Below the pieces are notes generated by a model. The model saw only the letters and a list, made by a program, of their open reading frames with translations, did no database searches and was not told where the DNA came from. Below are positions 1 to 8,509 of a stretch of DNA of 38,702 nucleotides, piece by piece (the stretch's first letter is position 1; each line of letters starts with the position of its first letter). The stretch covers positions 1 through 38,702 of the forward strand of contig CAJFQI010000017.1 in the NCBI GenBank assembly GCA_904419005.1, given 5' to 3'. The stretch is from Candidatus Avimonas faecium. Its GTDB lineage: Bacteria > Bacillota > Clostridia > Oscillospirales > Acutalibacteraceae. The translations under genes were made by a program, and so were the position numbers.

Positions 1-183
1 CCTTCCGAAGAAACTGATCAGATACAGTCCGCACAGTCCGACGATAGTATAGATGATTCTCGACAGCCAGCTTAAGTTTCCAAACAGGAATGCCACCAGG
101 TCGAATCTGAAGATCCCCACCAGCAGCCAGTTGAGCGCCCCCATGATCACAAGCGTCAGAGCAGTGTAATCAAACCATTTCAT
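1..183 (-). CDS. DUF378 family small membrane protein (partial, 3' end outside window)
   Basis: Reading the minus strand from the ATG at 183-181 gives 61 codons open to the window edge, so the stop codon lies outside. A strong Shine-Dalgarno (AGGAGGAG) sits just upstream of the ATG. The protein has the DUF378/YuzA pattern: a first hydrophobic helix with the GALNWLLVG motif, then FRFDLVAFLFG, then a second helix after LSRIIY. The usual length is about 65-75 residues, so only a few residues are missing. DUF378 proteins are two-helix inner-membrane proteins of unknown function. A second, clearly diverged DUF378 gene lies at 25597-25815. Base composition here is AT-richer than almost all of the window, matching the neighbouring HlyD-like segment rather than the rest of the contig. 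Confidence 0.85.
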   Translation of the reverse strand, partial: MKWFDYTALTLVIMGALNWLLVGIFRFDLVAFLFGNLSWLSRIIYTIVGLCGLYLISFFGR

Positions 184-236
184 TCGATCTCCTCCTTTTT
201 GAATATTTACAATATCTGTATTATTACCTTAAAAAC

Positions 237-265
237 TGGAAATATACATCAAAAAATGCTATACT
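237..265 (+). promoter_or_regulatory. Candidate vegetative promoter for the HlyD-like reading frame
   Basis: TGGAAA at 237-242, a 17-base spacer, and an extended -10 (TGC then TATACT at 260-265). The predicted start near 272 lies about 30 bases before the coding frame at 302. The ribosome site AGGAGG is at 284-289. The TTG at 302 sits 12 bases from it, while the in-frame CTG at 296 sits 6 bases away, so the true start codon is uncertain by two codons. Confidence 0.5.
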
Positions 266-301
266 TATTTAGCTATTGATTACAGGAGGTGCCGTCTGAT
301 T

Positions 302-1054
302 TTGACATCAGGAAAGAGAAAGTCCACTAACATAAAGACTTATAAAAATAAAAAAGAATTAAACTTAGGGCTCCTTTTGTTTGCGGTTGTGTTCATATAC
401 CTTGTGGTTACGGTGGTCATGTATCTTACGGGAGAAAATATCTCTGTTTATGAAGTGCGTAAGGGAAGTATCGTAAAGGATAACTCTTACACCGGACTTA
501 TTATCCGTCAGGAGAGCGCAGTCATGACAGAGGCGGCGGGATATATCAATTATTATCAGAACGAGAACACCAAGGTTAAGGCAGGAACATATATCTATGC
601 GCTCTCCCCTGAGAAGCTTGATACATCGAAAGCCTCCGAAGAGGATACCGCCGCTGCGGCAGAGCTTAATCCGGAGATTCAGGCAGGGATTATATTTCAG
701 ATACAAAATTTCAATGAAAATTACCATCCGGAGGATTTCAGCGCTGTCTACTCACTTAAAAATGAAATCAGTGCATCGCTTCAAGAAGCGTTTAGTTCCA
801 GATGCACAGATCATCTTAGCACGCTGATCTCTGAAAGTGGATTTGATGTGACATCATACGCTACCCCTCAGGACGGTGTTGTGGCATTCACAGTGGATGG
901 GTATGAGTCTCTGACAAAGGATACGTTTACAAAAGAAAATTTTGACCGGTCTGTCTATGAAAGCACCGTACTCTCTGATCAGATGAAAGCAGAACAGGGA
1001 AGCCCGGCATACCGGCTTATTACGAGTGAAAACTGGTCCGTGATCGTACCGCTT
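302..1054 (+). other. N-terminal half of a HlyD-like membrane adaptor protein, abutting recJ
   Basis: Residues 1-20 are basic, 22-42 form one transmembrane helix, and what follows (VYEVRKGSIVKDNSYTGLI, then a lipoyl-like YINYYQNENTKVKAGTYIY) matches the HlyD-family adaptors that Lachnospiraceae carry near division genes. Such proteins usually run 400-500 residues; this one stops at about 250, where RecJ begins. Around ENWSVIVPLDKETAAQLAE the sequence reads plausibly as either protein, so the joint lies between about 1045 and 1085. Codon use switches from mixed third positions to strongly GC third positions at the same place. Assembly chimera is the simplest reading; natural recombination remains possible. 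Confidence 0.7.
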
Positions 1055-3073
1055 GATAAGGAGACGGCGGCCCAGTTGGCGGAGGATTGCGAGCTTAACC
1101 CATTCCTGGCGTTGCTGCTGGTTACCCGGGGTATTACGGATCCGGAGACGGCGGCGGATTTTCTGCTTGGCGGGGAGATTGCGGACGACCCATTTGGCTT
1201 TGCCGATATGGACGCGGCGGTCGAGCGGATCCAGCGCGCGATCAATACCCATGAGCCGATGGCGGTTTACGGCGATTATGATGCGGACGGCGTGACGTCC
1301 ACCGTGCTGCTGTATACCTACCTCAGGGAAAAGGGAGCGGACGTATCCTATTACATCCCCGACCGGGAAAAGGAAGGGTACGGCCTGCATAAGGAAAGCA
1401 TTGAACGCCTGTACCAGCAAGGAGTCACACTGATTGTGACCGTTGATACCGGCATTGCCGCGCTTGAAGAGGTGGCATATGCCGCCGAACGGGGCATAGA
1501 CGTGGTGGTGACCGACCATCACCAGCCGCAGCAGGCGCTCCCGGCCGCCGTGGCGGTGGTTGATCCGCATCGTGCGGACTGCGGGAGCGCCTTTAAGGAT
1601 TATGCCGGCGTGGGGGTAGCCTTTAAGCTGGTTTGTGCCCTTGAAGGGGACGCCGAACCGGTTTTGGAGCGGTACGGGGATTTGGTTGCCGTCGGCACGC
1701 TGGGCGACGTGATGCCCCTGAAAGGGGAAAACCGTGCGTTGGTGCGCGCCGGCCTGCGCGTCCTCAACCAGCAAAAGCGCCCCGGCTGGGCCGCCCTGGC
1801 CAAAGCGGCGGGGGTGCAGGGGAAGGAATTGTCCTCGACCAACGTTGTGTTCACCCTGGTCCCGCGGATCAACGCCGCCGGCCGGATGGCTTCCCCCGAT
1901 CAGGCGGCGCGGCTTTTATTGGCGGAGCAGGAGGCGGAGGCTGAGCCGTTGGCGGGGGAGATCCAGCAGTGCAATACCCTGCGCCAGACAACGGAGGGGG
2001 AAATCCTGCGCCAGGTGCAGCAGCGCCTGCAGCAGGAGCCGCGGCTCCTGGCCGACCGCGTCCTGGTCATTGACGGGGAGGGCTGGCACCCCGGCGTGGT
2101 AGGGATTATCGCCTCGCGGGTGCTGGAGCGGTACGGCAAGCCGTGCATCCTCCTGGCGTCAAAGGACGGGGAGGCAAGGGGCTCCGGACGCAGCGTCAAG
2201 GGCTTTTCCCTGTTTGAGGCGATCAGCGCTTGCTCCGACCTCCTGACCCATTTCGGCGGGCACGAGCTGGCCGCGGGCGTCGGCCTCCCGGCGGAAAATA
2301 TCCCCGCGTTCCGGCAGCGGATCAACCAATATGCCGCCGAACGGGCTCCGCAAATGCCGGTCCCGGAGCTTATGCTGGATTTTAAGCTCCGCCCCTCGCA
2401 GGTGGACGTGGAAAAGCTGAACCTGCTCAAGGCGCTGGAGCCGGTGGGGGCGGGGAATCCCGCTCCCGTGTTTGGGCTGTTTGCTATGCGGCTGGATAAC
2501 ATCACCCCTTTGGCGGGCGGCAAGCATGTGCGCATGTCGGTCTCGCGGGACGATGTGCGGCTTTCCGTCCTGAAATTCGGGATGCCCTATGCGGAATTCC
2601 CCTTTGAATGCGGGCAGATCCTCAACCTGGCGGTCACGTTGGAGCGCAACGAGTACCGCGGCGTGGTAACGCCGACGGTGCTGGCCAAGGAGATCCGTGC
2701 CGCGGAGCTGGACCAGGAGGAGCTCATCCTCGCTTTTCAGCAGTTTGACGGCATCCAGCGCGAGGAAAAGGTCTCCCCCGAGCAAGCAGCGGAATGGACG
2801 CCTGCGCGCGCGGAGATGGAACGCCTATACCGTTTTTTGCGCGCAAAAAACGAATGGAGCGGCTCCTTGGAGCAATTGTGTTATTTTTTGGAGCAGCCCC
2901 GGATATCCTATATACGCCTGCGGGTAGCGATGGAAACGCTGCGGCAGGCCGGGCTGATTGATTTGGTTGACGGCGGGGATTCCTTTCAGCTGAAGCTCCG
3001 GCCGGTCAACGGCAAGGTAAAGCTGGAGGAAACGCCGATACGGCGGTTCCTTGCGGCGTCGGGAGGAAGGTGA
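302..3073 (+). CDS. recJ: Single-stranded-DNA exonuclease RecJ, fused in frame to a foreign HlyD-like N-terminus
   Basis: RecJ is a 5'-3' single-strand exonuclease of the DHH family used in recombinational and mismatch repair. The RecJ part begins near residue 252 and runs about 670 residues. It carries DYDADG (325-330), VDTG (381-384), the DHH motif in TDHH (404-407), PRINAAGRM (521-529), and the DHHA1-type motifs GWHPGVVGIIASR and FGGHELAAG, followed by an OB-like C-terminal region. The first ~250 residues are not RecJ. They hold a transmembrane helix (about 22-42) and a HlyD-like periplasmic segment. A normal RecJ starts only some 10 residues before the region seen here, so the enzyme core looks complete. 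The stop overlaps the relA start (GTGA). The expected apt gene between recJ and relA is absent. The fused form is probably not a natural protein; the RecJ assignment itself is secure. Confidence 0.85.
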   Translation: MTSGKRKSTNIKTYKNKKELNLGLLLFAVVFIYLVVTVVMYLTGENISVYEVRKGSIVKDNSYTGLIIRQESAVMTEAAGYINYYQNENTKVKAGTYIYALSPEKLDTSKASEEDTAAAAELNPEIQAGIIFQIQNFNENYHPEDFSAVYSLKNEISASLQEAFSSRCTDHLSTLISESGFDVTSYATPQDGVVAFTVDGYESLTKDTFTKENFDRSVYESTVLSDQMKAEQGSPAYRLITSENWSVIVPLDKETAAQLAEDCELNPFLALLLVTRGITDPETAADFLLGGEIADDPFGFADMDAAVERIQRAINTHEPMAVYGDYDADGVTSTVLLYTYLREKGADVSYYIPDREKEGYGLHKESIERLYQQGVTLIVTVDTGIAALEEVAYAAERGIDVVVTDHHQPQQALPAAVAVVDPHRADCGSAFKDYAGVGVAFKLVCALEGDAEPVLERYGDLVAVGTLGDVMPLKGENRALVRAGLRVLNQQKRPGWAALAKAAGVQGKELSSTNVVFTLVPRINAAGRMASPDQAARLLLAEQEAEAEPLAGEIQQCNTLRQTTEGEILRQVQQRLQQEPRLLADRVLVIDGEGWHPGVVGIIASRVLERYGKPCILLASKDGEARGSGRSVKGFSLFEAISACSDLLTHFGGHELAAGVGLPAENIPAFRQRINQYAAERAPQMPVPELMLDFKLRPSQVDVEKLNLLKALEPVGAGNPAPVFGLFAMRLDNITPLAGGKHVRMSVSRDDVRLSVLKFGMPYAEFPFECGQILNLAVTLERNEYRGVVTPTVLAKEIRAAELDQEELILAFQQFDGIQREEKVSPEQAAEWTPARAEMERLYRFLRAKNEWSGSLEQLCYFLEQPRISYIRLRVAMETLRQAGLIDLVDGGDSFQLKLRPVNGKVKLEETPIRRFLAASGGR

Positions 3074-5442
3074 GCCGGATGGATGCGGAAAAGAAACGGA
3101 AAGCAGAGGAGGATACGCCCGGTATGCAGGAGCGCGCCGGGGGAATATCCGAAACCGAAAAGCCGGAGCCGGAATCAGCGGCTATGCCGGCGCCTTCAGA
3201 GCAGGATGCGGCTAAGCTGGTAGACGCCCCCTTTGCGGAGCTGCCGGACGAGCCGAAGAAGGACAAGGCCCAGGCGATTGAAGAGCTGCGGGAGCTGATC
3301 CGCAGCACCGGGAAACCCTATGACATGGCGGTGATTAACCGGGCGATTGATATGGCCTGCCAGGCCCATGCCGGCCAGATGCGCTCCTCAGGGGAGGAAT
3401 ATGTCATCCATCCCCTGAGCGTGGCAAAGATCCTAGTCGAACTGGGGATGGATACTGACACCATTGTGGCCGCCCTTCTTCACGACGTGGTGGAGGACAC
3501 CCCGCTGGAGCTGTCGGATGTTTCCAAGGCTTTCGGGCCGGAGGTGGCCGCGCTGGTGGACGGGGTGACTAAGCTGCGCAAGCTTCCGTTTTCTACTCGG
3601 GAGGAGCAGCAGGCGGAAAACGTGCGGAAGATGCTGCTGGCGATGGCGCAGGATATCCGGGTTATCATCATCAAGCTGGCCGACCGCCTGCACAATATGC
3701 GCACCATCCGGTACAAGCCGGAGCAGAAGCAGCGGGATACCGCCAAGGAAACCATGGATATCTACGCGCCCCTGGCCCACCGGCTCGGTATCCGCGCGGT
3801 CAAGGAGGAACTCGAAGACCTCTCGCTGCGCACCCTTGACCCCATCGCCTACAAGGAGATTGAGAACGCCCTCGCCCTAAGGGAAGGGGAGCGCAACGCC
3901 TTTCTTGAGAGCATCAAGCAGCGGCTGACCGAAAAGCTTGCCAGCTTAAAAATCAAATGCTATGTCTCGGGCCGGATCAAAAGCATCACGGGGATTTACC
4001 GCAAGATGTATATGCAGGGAAAAGCGTTTGACGAAATTTACGACATTTACGCCGTGCGGGTGATTGTCGATACCGTCAACGACTGCTACAATGTGCTGGG
4101 CGTGGTGCATGACATGTTCCGCCCGCTGCCAAACCGCTTCAAGGACTATATTTCCACGCCGAAGGCCAACATGTACCAATCGCTGCATACCACCGTCATC
4201 AGCAAGGAAAAGATCCCGTTTGAGGTGCAGATCCGCACATGGGAGATGCATTATACCGCGGAATACGGTATTGCTGCCCATTGGAAATATAAGCTCGGCA
4301 TCCAGCGCAAGGACAAACTGGAAGAACGCTTGGCCTGGGTGCGCCAGTTTATTGAGAACCAGAAGGACGTGGACGATGCGGAGGATATCGTCCGTTCAAT
4401 CAAGACCGACCTTTCCTCCGACGATGTGTTCGTCTTTACCCCCAAGGGGGATGTCATCACCCTGCCGGTCGGCTCTACGGTGATCGACTTTGCCTATGCG
4501 ATCCATTCCGCCGTCGGCAACCGGATGATCGGCGCTAAGGTGGACGGCCGGATGGTTCCGATTGATTATGTGGTCAAAACCGGCGAAATCGTGGAGATCG
4601 TGACCACCTCCGCCCAAGGGCACGGCCCCAGCCGGGATTGGCTGAGCATTGTCAAAACCGGGGAGGCGCGCAACAAGATCCGCGCCTGGTTTAAAAAGGA
4701 GCGCCGGGAGGAGAACGTCGCTACCGGACGGCAGGAACTGGAAAAGGAGCTGGCCCGGCATTGGATCCGTCTTCCCGAGGGGGAGATGGAGCGCTTTATT
4801 GAAGAGGAAAGCAATAAGCAGCACTGCGAATCGGTTGAGGATTTTTATGCTGCCATCGGCTACGGAGGGATCCTGCTTTCCCGCATCATGCCGCGGATCA
4901 AAGAGGATTATCAAAAGCTGGTCAAGGCCGAGAATATCCAGCCGGAAACGGCGGTGACAGCCCCGAAGCCGCGCCACAACAACGGCGGCGTCATCATTGA
5001 CGGGATGGACAACTGCCTGGTGAAATTCGCCCGCTGCTGCAATCCGGTGCCGGGAGACGACATCATCGGCTTTATTACCCGCGGCTACGGCGTGTCAATC
5101 CATAAGCGGGACTGCGTGAACGTCCCCAAGGATATTTCCCTGGCCGCCGAACCCGAGCGCTGGGTCTCGGTGTACTGGGAGGACAGCGTGCGCGACGAGT
5201 TCAAAGCCACCCTGTCTATTGAAGCGCGCAACCGGCACGCTCTGCTGGCGGATGTTACCAGCCAGCTGGCGGCCATGCATGTGATGATCCACGCCATCAG
5301 CGCCCGGGAACCGAAGGACAATTCGGTGGTGATGAGCGTAACGGTGGGGGTCAACAGCCTTGACCACCTCCAGTCGGTGATCAACCGGCTGTCTAAAATC
5401 GAGGGGATTTACAGCATTACCCGTTCGGGGCACGGCGGATAG
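3070..5442 (+). CDS. relA: Bifunctional (p)ppGpp synthetase/hydrolase (Rel/SpoT)
   Basis: Makes and degrades the stringent-response alarmone. Domains in order: an acidic, low-complexity N-terminal extension of about 65 residues not typical of the family; an HD hydrolase domain with HPLSVAK at 114, HD at 138-139 and ED at 142-143, plus KLADRLHNM; a synthetase domain with YDIYAVRVIV, RFKDY near 356, MYQSLHTT and EVQIRTWEMH; a TGS domain from about 450 (DDVFVFTPKGDVITLP); a zinc-finger-like CC motif (FARCCNPVPGD); and a C-terminal ACT domain. The RFKDY form of the synthetase motif fits bifunctional Rel enzymes, and both active sites look intact. At 790 residues it is longer than the usual ~730 because of the extension. 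The GTG at 3070 overlaps the recJ stop; the ATG at 3079 is an alternative with better spacing from AGGAAGG. Confidence 0.96.
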   Translation: MSRMDAEKKRKAEEDTPGMQERAGGISETEKPEPESAAMPAPSEQDAAKLVDAPFAELPDEPKKDKAQAIEELRELIRSTGKPYDMAVINRAIDMACQAHAGQMRSSGEEYVIHPLSVAKILVELGMDTDTIVAALLHDVVEDTPLELSDVSKAFGPEVAALVDGVTKLRKLPFSTREEQQAENVRKMLLAMAQDIRVIIIKLADRLHNMRTIRYKPEQKQRDTAKETMDIYAPLAHRLGIRAVKEELEDLSLRTLDPIAYKEIENALALREGERNAFLESIKQRLTEKLASLKIKCYVSGRIKSITGIYRKMYMQGKAFDEIYDIYAVRVIVDTVNDCYNVLGVVHDMFRPLPNRFKDYISTPKANMYQSLHTTVISKEKIPFEVQIRTWEMHYTAEYGIAAHWKYKLGIQRKDKLEERLAWVRQFIENQKDVDDAEDIVRSIKTDLSSDDVFVFTPKGDVITLPVGSTVIDFAYAIHSAVGNRMIGAKVDGRMVPIDYVVKTGEIVEIVTTSAQGHGPSRDWLSIVKTGEARNKIRAWFKKERREENVATGRQELEKELARHWIRLPEGEMERFIEEESNKQHCESVEDFYAAIGYGGILLSRIMPRIKEDYQKLVKAENIQPETAVTAPKPRHNNGGVIIDGMDNCLVKFARCCNPVPGDDIIGFITRGYGVSIHKRDCVNVPKDISLAAEPERWVSVYWEDSVRDEFKATLSIEARNRHALLADVTSQLAAMHVMIHAISAREPKDNSVVMSVTVGVNSLDHLQSVINRLSKIEGIYSITRSGHGG

Positions 5443-5502
5443 CGCCTGTCCGTTAACAAGGGCAAGCGCGGTCCGGCGCAGGCCCCATAAAGGAGAACGC
5501 TT

Positions 5503-5952
5503 ATGCGGGCAGTCTATCAAAGGGTTCTCTCCGCTTATGTGTCGGTGGAGGGCAGAATTGTGGGAAAAATTGGGCAGGGAGTCCTGCTGTTTCTCGGCGT
5601 GGAAACCGACGACGGGGAGGAGCAGGCGTGCAGACTCGCCGGGAAGGTGGCGGATCTCCGCGTGTTCAGTGACGAACAGGGGAAAATGAACCGCTCGGTC
5701 CGGGATGTCGGCGGAGGCATCCTCTTGATCCCCAATTTCACCCTTTGCGGGAACTGCCGGCATGGACGCCGCCCGGAATTTCTGCGTGCCGCCCGGCCGG
5801 AAACGGCAGAGCCGCTCTTCCGGCGTTTTGCCGCGCTGCTGCAGGAGGCCGGGGTGCAAAGGGTGGAAACCGGCGTCTTTGGGGCGGATATGCGGGTTTT
5901 CGCGGAAAACGACGGCCCGGTCACCCTGATGTTGAACACAAAGGAATGGTAG
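5503..5952 (+). CDS. dtd: D-aminoacyl-tRNA deacylase
   Basis: Hydrolyses D-amino acids (and glycine) wrongly attached to tRNA. The 149 residues match the usual family length. The catalytic threonine motif reads NFTL with Thr80 in the standard position (family norm QFTL), followed by GRRPEF, and the cross-subunit NDGPVT motif is present near the C-terminus. Shine-Dalgarno AAGGAG at 5489-5494 is 8 bases from the ATG. It follows relA as in Bacillus and many Clostridia, and the next gene starts 3 bases after its stop, so co-transcription is likely. Confidence 0.95.
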   Translation: MRAVYQRVLSAYVSVEGRIVGKIGQGVLLFLGVETDDGEEQACRLAGKVADLRVFSDEQGKMNRSVRDVGGGILLIPNFTLCGNCRHGRRPEFLRAARPETAEPLFRRFAALLQEAGVQRVETGVFGADMRVFAENDGPVTLMLNTKEW

Positions 5953-5955
5953 TCT

Positions 5956-6579
5956 ATGGAGATTGTGGTATTGCCGGTCGGCCCGCTCCAGGCCAACTGC
6001 TGCCTTTTATCGGATGAGGAGAAAAATACCGTGGTTGTGGATCCTGGCGGGGACGCCGGGCGGATTTTGGAGGAAATCCGCCGCCGGGGGCTGCTGGTGC
6101 AGGCGGTTTTGCTGACCCATGTACACTTTGACCATATGCTGGCGGCGGGGGAGATACAGGCCGCATCCGGCGCGCCGCTGTGGGTTCCGCAGGGAGATGA
6201 GGCGGCGCTGGCCGACCCCTCCCGCAGCCTGCTCGCAGAGTTGCCGGCGCAAAACCGCCTCGCTTTACGGGCGGACCGTCTGGTAAGGGATGGGGAGATC
6301 CTGCATGTCGGCGGATTGCAGCTGGAGGTGCTGGCGACGCCCGGCCATACGCCGGGAAGCAGCTGTTACCGCTGTGAAAACGTCCTGCTGACGGGGGATA
6401 CCCTTTTTAAAGGCGGGGTCGGCCGGACGGATTTTCCGGGAGGCGACAGCTGCGCACTGTCAAGGTCGCTGCGCCGTCTCGCGAATTTACAAGGAGATTA
6501 TACGGTGGTGCCCGGCCATGGCCCGGCCACCACTCTGGCCGCTGAGCGCCAGAGCAATCCGTATATGGCGCTGCTATGA
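5956..6579 (+). CDS. Metallo-beta-lactamase fold hydrolase (glyoxalase II-like)
   Basis: A 207-residue single-domain enzyme of the YqgX/GloB-like branch of the metallo-beta-lactamase superfamily. Metal ligands are visible as HVHFDH (the HxHxDH motif), TPGHTPGS (third histidine), GDTLF (bridging aspartate) and VPGHGP (last histidine). Family members hydrolyse thioesters such as S-lactoylglutathione, but the substrate here cannot be read from sequence. Its stop overlaps the hemZ start by 4 bases (ATGA), so it is translationally coupled to hemZ in the relA-dtd-MBL-hemZ order common in Clostridia. Confidence 0.9.
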   Translation: MEIVVLPVGPLQANCCLLSDEEKNTVVVDPGGDAGRILEEIRRRGLLVQAVLLTHVHFDHMLAAGEIQAASGAPLWVPQGDEAALADPSRSLLAELPAQNRLALRADRLVRDGEILHVGGLQLEVLATPGHTPGSSCYRCENVLLTGDTLFKGGVGRTDFPGGDSCALSRSLRRLANLQGDYTVVPGHGPATTLAAERQSNPYMALL

Positions 6580-8072
6580 GATTGGATTTGATTGGTCATA
6601 CCTACCGGTATGAAATGGAGAATATCTGCCGGCTCTTTTTGCCTCAGGAAGCGGTGAAGGTCAATGAGGAGGCCGAAGGCGTCCATGCGGTGACCATCCT
6701 GCAAAGGGGGACGGCGCATACTCTGCTGCGTGCCGAGCTGATGCTGGCAGACTGGCGGGAGACTGCCCAGGCCGAGGTGGATAATGCGCTGCCGAATTAT
6801 TCCAAGGAGTGTGAGCGCCGTCTGGCGGTGCTGCTGTATTCCCTTTTTGTAAAGCTTTTTGGCTTTTCTCTGCGATGGGGGGCGGTGACCGGTGTCCGGC
6901 CGGTCAAGCTGATGCGCCGCCAGATTGCCCGGATGGGCGAGCAGGAGGCCGTCCGCTGGTTTGAGCGGGAGCTCCTGGTCAGCCCGGAAAAGGCCGCCCT
7001 CTGCCTGGATACTTTACGGGAGGAAAACAAGCTGCTGGCCCTGTCCCGCCCCGATTCCTTCAGCCTGTATCTCTCGGTGCCCTTCTGTCCTACCCGCTGC
7101 GACTATTGCTCCTTTGTGTCCCATACGGTGGAGCGCGCCGCCAAGCTAATCCCTGCCTATGTGGATTGCCTTTGCCGGGAGATTGAAGTGACAGGGGAAA
7201 TCGCTTTACAGTTAGGGCTGCGCCTGGAAACCGTCTACATGGGCGGAGGGACGCCGACCACGCTGACGGCGGAGCAGCTCCGGCGGGTTCTGCAGACGGT
7301 ATCCTCTGCCTTTGACTGCGCCCATCTGAGGGAATATACGGTAGAAGCCGGCCGGCCGGATACCGTCACCGAGGAAAAGCTGCGCGTGCTGAAGGAGGCC
7401 GGCGTCACCCGGGTGAGCGTCAATCCCCAAACCCTGCGGGATTCGGTGCTGGAGACCATCGGCAGGCGGCATACAGCCGCACAGTTTTACGAAGCGTTCG
7501 CTCTCGCGCGCCGCTGCGGGCTGGACAACATCAACGTGGATCTGATCGCCGGGCTGCCCGGCGATGATTACGAGGGGTTCCAGTCCAGCCTTGATGGGGT
7601 GGCGGCGCTCTCTCCGGAAAGCGTGACGGTCCATACTCTGGCGATGAAGCGGGCTTCCAACCTGGTTATCCATCATCGCGCGGAGTACGACGGCGGCCGC
7701 CAGGCCGTCCAGATGGTTGACTACAGCGGCAAGCGGCTGCGGGCGGAAGGGTATCACCCTTATTATCTTTACCGGCAGAGCCGCGCGGTGGGGAATATGG
7801 AGAACGTCGGGTGGTCCAAGCCGGGGAGCGAGGGCCTTTATAACGTTTATATTATGGATGAGACCCATACCATCCTGGCCTGCGGCGCGGGGGCGGTCAC
7901 CAAGCTCAAGGAGCCTGCGGGCGAACAGATTGACCGGATTTTCAATTTCAAATTCCCTTACGAATACAACCGCCGCTTTGACGAGCTGCTGGAACGCAAG
8001 CAGGGGATTTTGGATTTTTACCGCCGATACGCCGGGGAAATCCCTGCCGGCTATCCGGAACTCGGCAAATAA
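6576..8072 (+). CDS. hemZ: Coproporphyrinogen III dehydrogenase, HemZ type (radical SAM)
   Basis: An oxygen-independent coproporphyrinogen oxidase-like radical SAM protein. The length of 498 residues matches Bacillus HemZ. An N-terminal domain of about 160 residues peculiar to HemZ is followed by the radical SAM core: CxxxCxxC at Cys171, Cys175 and Cys178 (CPTRCDYC), then YMGGGTPT, EAGRPDT and DLIAGLPGD. The C-terminal HemN-like region includes YYLYRQ and NVGW. No other haem-synthesis gene is in the window, so a role in haem formation here is inferred from family. It is the last gene before the terminator at 8147-8184. Confidence 0.92.
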   Translation: MRLDLIGHTYRYEMENICRLFLPQEAVKVNEEAEGVHAVTILQRGTAHTLLRAELMLADWRETAQAEVDNALPNYSKECERRLAVLLYSLFVKLFGFSLRWGAVTGVRPVKLMRRQIARMGEQEAVRWFERELLVSPEKAALCLDTLREENKLLALSRPDSFSLYLSVPFCPTRCDYCSFVSHTVERAAKLIPAYVDCLCREIEVTGEIALQLGLRLETVYMGGGTPTTLTAEQLRRVLQTVSSAFDCAHLREYTVEAGRPDTVTEEKLRVLKEAGVTRVSVNPQTLRDSVLETIGRRHTAAQFYEAFALARRCGLDNINVDLIAGLPGDDYEGFQSSLDGVAALSPESVTVHTLAMKRASNLVIHHRAEYDGGRQAVQMVDYSGKRLRAEGYHPYYLYRQSRAVGNMENVGWSKPGSEGLYNVYIMDETHTILACGAGAVTKLKEPAGEQIDRIFNFKFPYEYNRRFDELLERKQGILDFYRRYAGEIPAGYPELGK

Positions 8073-8146
8073 TCCGGCAAGGCGGTCCCTTTGTCGATGC
8101 GCCCGCACATAGACCAATGGCTGCGGCTTTACATAGGACACCAGGA

Positions 8147-8184
8147 GGCGCTGCAAAAGGACGGATTTTGCAGCGCCCCTTTTT
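8147..8184 (+). terminator. Strong intrinsic terminator after hemZ
   Basis: A perfect 12-bp stem, GGCGCTGCAAAA (8147-8158) with TTTTGCAGCGCC (8166-8177), a 7-base loop, then CCTTTTT. It closes the recJ-relA-dtd-MBL-hemZ run. Confidence 0.93.
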
Positions 8185-8248
8185 GCAGCCTGAGCCGCGC
8201 CGTTGCATGCGGCCCGCCTCTGTTCATGAAATGTTTTCTTTTGCTGTC

Positions 8249-8278
8249 TTGTTCTTTTTCCATTTCTTGTGCTATGAT
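8249..8278 (+). promoter_or_regulatory. Promoter of the nucleoside kinase transcript
   Basis: TTGTTC at 8249-8254, an 18-base spacer, and an extended -10 (TGC then TATGAT at 8273-8278). Transcription would start near 8285, about 225 bases before the kinase start codon. Confidence 0.65.
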
Positions 8279-8284
8279 GAAGAA

Positions 8285-8509
8285 AATTAGGATTAATCGC
8301 GCCTTTGGGCAACAATACTAACCCTAAGGCATATAATTGACTTACAAACGTCCTGGATCGCCCCGGGCCTTCCGGATTCCCGCTGTGCATCGGCTGATCC
8401 GAAGCCCGGCCCCAAGCGGGTCCGGCTGCCGTTGCCGCCGGGGCGGCGCGGGCATCCGGACGCAGCGGCACCCTTCCGGAGGGAGCCGCGGAAAGGACAG
8501 ACATTCGCG
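8285..8509 (+). other. Long, GC-rich structured leader of the nucleoside kinase gene
   Basis: The untranslated stretch between the promoter and the start at 8510 can fold into two main elements. The first pairs CCGGGC (8363-8368), TTC and GGAT (8374-8377) with ATCC, GAA and GCCCGG (8397-8409), 13 pairs with two bulged C's. The second pairs GTCCGG (8420-8425) with CCGGAC (8456-8461) and encloses a GCCGC/GCGGC tetraloop hairpin. No T-run follows either helix, so it is not an obvious attenuator, and I do not recognise a known riboswitch. Confidence 0.4.

Noticed and set aside
8432-8509. N-terminal extension of the nucleoside kinase from an upstream ATG
   Set aside because: The added residues are Pro/Arg-rich with no family match and coincide with the folded leader; the ATG at 8510 has the better ribosome site.
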